Of a DNA stretch of 64,000 nucleotides, positions 59,264 to 64,000 are shown piece by piece (the stretch's first letter is position 1; the number at the start of each line of letters is the position of its first letter). Below the pieces are notes generated by a model. It saw only the letters and a program-made list of their open reading frames with translations. It had not been told where the DNA came from and ran no database searches. The stretch is from contig NZ_JAAXLK010000007.1 of NCBI RefSeq assembly GCF_012641185.1, positions 1 through 64,000 on the forward strand. Direction: 5' to 3'. This DNA is from Levilactobacillus tujiorum (GTDB lineage Bacteria; Bacillota; Bacilli; Lactobacillales; Lactobacillaceae). The translations under genes and the position numbers were made by a program.

Positions 59264-59923
59264 TTGGAATTAAAAGTCTTTGAGGGCCAGAATAAAAAGG
59301 AATTATCAATGATCGAAGTTGCGCATGCTATCTTGTCGCAACACGGCGATGTCATGGCATTTGCTGACTTAGCGAACGCCGTCCAAGCTTATTTAGGCGA
59401 CAGCGATGCTGAAGTTCGTGACCGGCTGTCCCAATTCTATACGGATTTAAATGTCGATGGTAGTTTCATTTCTCTGGGTGATAACCTTTGGGGACTGCGA
59501 ACTTGGTATCCGTTTGAATCCATCGATGAAGCAACGGTTCACGCTGAGGAAGATGAAGATCAACCTAAGCGTAAGAAGCGCAAGAAGGTTAATGCCTTCT
59601 TGGCTGACACGACCGATGACGATGACGTGATCGATTACGATGACGATGATCCAGAAGATGATGATGACACGACCGCCTACGCTGCCAATGATGACGACGA
59701 TGACGATAGTGCGACTGGGTCAGGTCCAGATCTCGGTAAGTTACAGACCGGGCTGGGCATCGACAACGATGATGAAGAAGACGATACAGAAGACATCCCA
59801 GAAGGTATCGAAGATCAGCTTTCACAAATGGAAGCACCCGATGATGATACTGACAATCTCGACTTTTCCGCCGATGACGACGAAGAAGACGATGATGAAG
59901 ATGACGACAGCGATCAGAAATAA
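59264..59923 (+). CDS. rpoE: RNA polymerase delta subunit
   Basis: A 219-residue auxiliary subunit of Gram-positive RNA polymerase. The N-terminal HARE-HTH domain (about 1-95: [17 protein letters not shown]... and [18 protein letters not shown], shown as MIEVAHAIL and LWGLRTWYP) binds the polymerase. A basic KRKKRKK patch near 105 and a long Asp/Glu-rich disordered tail (about 120-219) displace nucleic acids and aid recycling, the same general task as HelD. The tail is longer than in Bacillus. TTG at 59264 is the probable start, with GGAAAGGA upstream. Confidence 0.93.
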   Translation: MELKVFEGQNKKELSMIEVAHAILSQHGDVMAFADLANAVQAYLGDSDAEVRDRLSQFYTDLNVDGSFISLGDNLWGLRTWYPFESIDEATVHAEEDEDQPKRKKRKKVNAFLADTTDDDDVIDYDDDDPEDDDDTTAYAANDDDDDDSATGSGPDLGKLQTGLGIDNDDEEDDTEDIPEGIEDQLSQMEAPDDDTDNLDFSADDDEEDDDEDDDSDQK

Positions 59924-59938
59924 ATTTCTAACGTTCGC

Positions 59939-61698
<1,760 letters not shown>

Positions 61699-61699
<1 letters not shown>

Positions 61700-61757
61700 G
61701 CAACTTGGTGGCTCATTGCGCCTTACCGGTCAGCAGATATGGGCTGGAACGATACTG
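61699..61757 (-). repeat. Structured intergenic repeat, remnant H
   Basis: The first ~55 bases after the pyrG stop match the outer end of copy A (12511-12560): CAACTTGGTGG, then GCGCCTTACCGGTCAGCAG and ATATGGGCTGGAACG. The other arm and all inner hairpins are missing. It is a truncated member of the same subfamily as copy A. Confidence 0.75.
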
Positions 61758-61812
61758 CTGAAGTTCTGGCAAAGATTTTTGGTTTTTCGACTTTCAAATA
61801 AATAAAAAAGTA

Positions 61813-61864
61813 AAAGTCATATCAGTAGCGCTCCCTTTGCAGAGCTACCGATATGACTTTTTTG
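61813..61864. terminator. Bidirectional terminator after pyrG
   Basis: A 17-bp stem AAAGTCATATCAGTAGC / GCTACCGATATGACTTT with one mismatch, plus A- and T-runs; it serves pyrG and the convergent MarR gene. Confidence 0.92.
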
Positions 61865-61908
61865 TCGTTGGGTGGTGCTGATCGAATTACCTTGCCTGAC
61901 GGTCGTGA

Positions 61909-62331
61909 TTAGTCCATGTCAATGATGTTCGCTACCGCCGCTTCAATCGCTGGAATCAGGGGACTATCAGCATTGATACCCGTCTGATCGAACCGGGCCT
62001 GCCACCAACTCCGCCGAATCGTCTGCACCTGATTGACCACATCTTCCCCGGCAGTTGTCAGCGTGAGTAGCTGGGTCTTACCGGTGCCGGCCGTCTTAGT
62101 CAGGTAACCGAGGCCGAGAATCTTGTTGACTTCGCGCGTGGTCAGTCCCTTGTCGATGACCAGCGTCTTCGCGACCTGATTCTGGTTAATGGCGGGATGT
62201 TCGTGAACCGTCAGCAAAACGCAGGCGGCCGTAGGGTTTAGCCCTAGTTTGGCGAACTGATCACGCGTATCCTTATAGTATTTTCGATGCAGGATGGAAA
62301 TGTCCTGCGCGAGATAACCGAGATCTTTCAT
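61909..62331 (-). CDS. MarR-family transcriptional regulator
   Basis: About 140 residues. The winged helix-turn-helix core is visible: PTAACVLLTVHEHPAINQNQV (shown as VLLTVHEHP), LVIDKGLTTREVNKILGLGYL (shown as VIDKGLTTREVNK) and the wing KTAGTGKTQLLTLT. The start at 62331 has AAAGGAGTC upstream. It is divergent from alsS, and two GTTGAC-based dyads lie between them, so it most likely controls alsS and itself. The ligand is unknown; acids or phenolics are common for the family. Confidence 0.88.
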   Translation of the reverse strand: MKDLGYLAQDISILHRKYYKDTRDQFAKLGLNPTAACVLLTVHEHPAINQNQVAKTLVIDKGLTTREVNKILGLGYLTKTAGTGKTQLLTLTTAGEDVVNQVQTIRRSWWQARFDQTGINADSPLIPAIEAAVANIIDMD

Positions 62332-62360
62332 GGGTGACTCCTTTCCCCGAAACGTTCTAT

Positions 62361-62412
62361 GTTGACAAAACAACTTAATGCCATTATGATGAATCTAAGT
62401 TGACTTGTCAAC
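62361..62412 (+). promoter_or_regulatory. alsS promoter with two operator-like dyads
   Basis: TTGACA at 62362-62367, a 17-bp spacer and TATGAT at 62385-62390. GTTGACAAAACAAC (62361-62374) covers the -35 and GTTGACTTGTCAAC (62399-62412, a perfect palindrome) covers the expected transcription start. Two copies of one dyad at these places suit a repressor such as the divergent MarR protein. Confidence 0.78.
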
Positions 62413-62443
62413 ACGACAAAATTCATTTTAAAGGCGGGATAAC

Positions 62444-64000
62444 GGTGACAGATACGAAAACTGGTGCGCAAGCACTGATTCAAAGCATGATTAATCAAGG
62501 CATTAAATATGTTTTTGGTATTCCAGGAGCTAAGGTCGATCAACTATTTGAGGGGATCGAGTACAGCAAAGATCCGCGCGCACCTAAGCTGATTGTGACG
62601 CGGCACGAACAGAACGCGGCGCTGATTGCTTCGGGGATTGGCCGGATCACTGGTAAACCGGGCGTTGTGGCCACGACTTCTGGCCCCGGAGTCTCGAATT
62701 TGACGACGAGTTTGATCACCGCCACAGCCGAGGGCGATCCCGTCGTTGCCTTGGGGGGACAGGTTCCCCAAGATGATATTGGTCGGTTGACCCATCAGAG
62801 TATTCCCAGTAAAGAGCTACTGAGTTCGGCGACTAAGTCGAGCGTTGAAGTACAAAACGCCAATAGCCTGTCCGAAGCCTTTGCTAACGCCTATCAGACG
62901 GCGGTTGCGCCTAAGGCTGGGGCCACCTTCATTTCCTTGCCACAAAATGTGTTAAACGGTGATGTGGATCGGCCAGAAATCCAAGCGGTGCCAACGGTTG
63001 ACCAAGGCGTGGCGGATGCCGCCACGATTGACGCCATTGTGGAGAAGATTCAACACGCTAAGTTACCGGTGATTTTAGCCGGCATGCGGGCCTCTGCCAG
63101 CGATGTGACGGCGGCCATCCGTGAACTCTTACAACACGCGGCAATTCCTGTCGTTGAGACTTTCCAGGGAGCCGGGGTGGTGTCACGCGACTTGGTCAGC
63201 AATTACTTTGGCCGCGTGGGCTTGTTCCGAAACCAAGTTGGCGATAATCTGCTGAAGCAAAGTGACCTGGTCATCACCGTCGGCTATGATCCCGTGGAAT
63301 ACGAAGCACGGATTTGGAATGCGGATCGGGCGGGAGACGTTATCAGTTTGGACAGCGTGGTTCCCGAAATTACGACGGATTATCAACCAGAAATGGTCGT
63401 GCATGCCGATATCGCGAAGACGCTGCGGGCAATTGTGCAGAAATTACCGGCTGACTGGTCACTCGCCGAAGACGTTCAGGCCGAACTCGCCAAGTCGGGT
63501 AAGACTTTAGCTGCGCAAGCCGAAGCGCCAGCTGCCGATGACGAGCACGGTATCCATCCGTTGGCAATCATCCAAGCTTTACAGAACAAGGTTAACGATG
63601 AGACAACTGTCAGCGTGGACGTCGGTAGTTTTTACATCTGGATGGCCCGGTATTTCCGAAGCTACCAGCCACGCCACTTGCTGTTCAGTAATGGGATGCA
63701 GACTTTGGGTGTCGCCTTTCCGTGGGCTATTGCGGCCGCGTTAGAACGTCCTGGTCAGCCGATTGTCTCGGTTGCCGGTGATGGCGGCTTCCTGTTCTCC
63801 AGTCAAGAGTTGGAAACGGCGGTGCGGTTGAAATTGCCAATTGTCCAATTAATCTGGGACGATGGGGCCTACGACATGGTGAAGTTCCAAGAAATCGCTA
63901 AGTATGGGCGCGAAGCCGGGGTTAGTTTTGGTCCCGTTGACTACGTTAAGTATGCCGAAAGCTTTGGCGCCACGGGCTTACGCGTTGATCATGCGGCTGA
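62444..64000 (+). CDS. alsS: Catabolic acetolactate synthase (3' end outside window)
   Basis: 519 codons are present and the frame is still open at the window edge. It is a thiamine-diphosphate enzyme that condenses two pyruvates to acetolactate on the way to acetoin/diacetyl. The N-terminal domain carries the catalytic Glu in VTRHEQNAALIASG near residue 49 and TTSGPGVSNL. The ThDP-binding VAGDGGFLFSSQELETA is near 440, with the following IWDDGAYDMVKF. The lack of an FAD/small-subunit context and the MarR neighbour fit the catabolic AlsS rather than IlvB. It starts at GTG behind AAGGCGGG. alsD, if present, would lie beyond the window. Confidence 0.93.

Overview
The window looks like a stretch of chromosome from a Gram-positive lactic acid bacterium of the Lactobacillaceae, most likely a heterofermentative relative of Levilactobacillus; the genus is an inference. 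The evidence is a sortase signal of the LPQTxE type, a tryptophan T-box, a mevalonate-pathway HMG-CoA reductase beside an IspE homologue, perfect CcpA (cre) sites, an RNA polymerase delta subunit gene next to pyrG, and the Firmicutes gene order metG-tatD-rnmV-rsmA-veg-ispE...purR-glmU-prs known from the origin-proximal part of the Bacillus chromosome. No phage, transposase, plasmid or CRISPR gene was seen.

Layout. 1-0.3 kb: end of an rRNA operon (5S) with tRNA-Thr. 0.5-14.2 kb: accessory and envelope genes, namely a Ser/Asp-rich LPQTNE wall protein, a structured RNA candidate, NUDIX, DUF3290/DUF421, a glutathione-reductase-like enzyme, ASCH, a DUF2207 exported protein behind a switch-like leader, decayed DUF3278 genes, a beta-lactamase-fold hydrolase, a NapA-type antiporter and an SdpI-like protein. 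14.4-25.6 kb: HelD, T-box-trpS, ppx-like, mvaA, a metallopeptidase-like gene, sirtuin, DUF72, metG. 25.6-26.2 kb: a repeat and a cluster of DnaA boxes. 26.2-30.4 kb: tatD, rnmV, rsmA, veg, ispE and a uracil-DNA-glycosylase-like gene. 31-42 kb: sugar and organic-acid genes (alpha-xylosidase, isoprimeverose-type transporter, ROK regulator; 6-phospho-beta-glucosidase plus ROK kinase; AEC carrier plus D-2-hydroxyacid dehydrogenase). 42.6-48.5 kb: a CitA/DcuS-type two-component system, an alpha/beta hydrolase and a Zur-box-controlled metal ABC transporter. 49-53 kb: purR, glmU, prs. 53-58.5 kb: a methyltransferase, two tandem HAD phosphatases, an HD hydrolase and a LipL-like octanoyltransferase. 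58.8-64 kb: ywiB-like, rpoE, pyrG (with a reiterative-transcription attenuator), and a MarR regulator divergent from alsS, which runs off the end.

The most unusual content is non-coding. A family of about 430-490 bp intergenic elements occurs at eight loci (four near-complete direct copies, one complete inverted divergent copy, three partial copies). Each full copy folds into two branched lobes of nested hairpins. Between copies the stems change sequence on both arms so that pairing is kept, while several loops and the terminal motif CGGTAAGGCG stay constant. All lie just 3' of genes and none carries a convincing protein. I do not recognise the family. A second candidate is the leader of the DUF2207 gene, where three mutually exclusive pairings resemble an antiterminator/terminator switch. 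A third is the cluster of DnaA boxes between metG and tatD, away from any dnaA gene.
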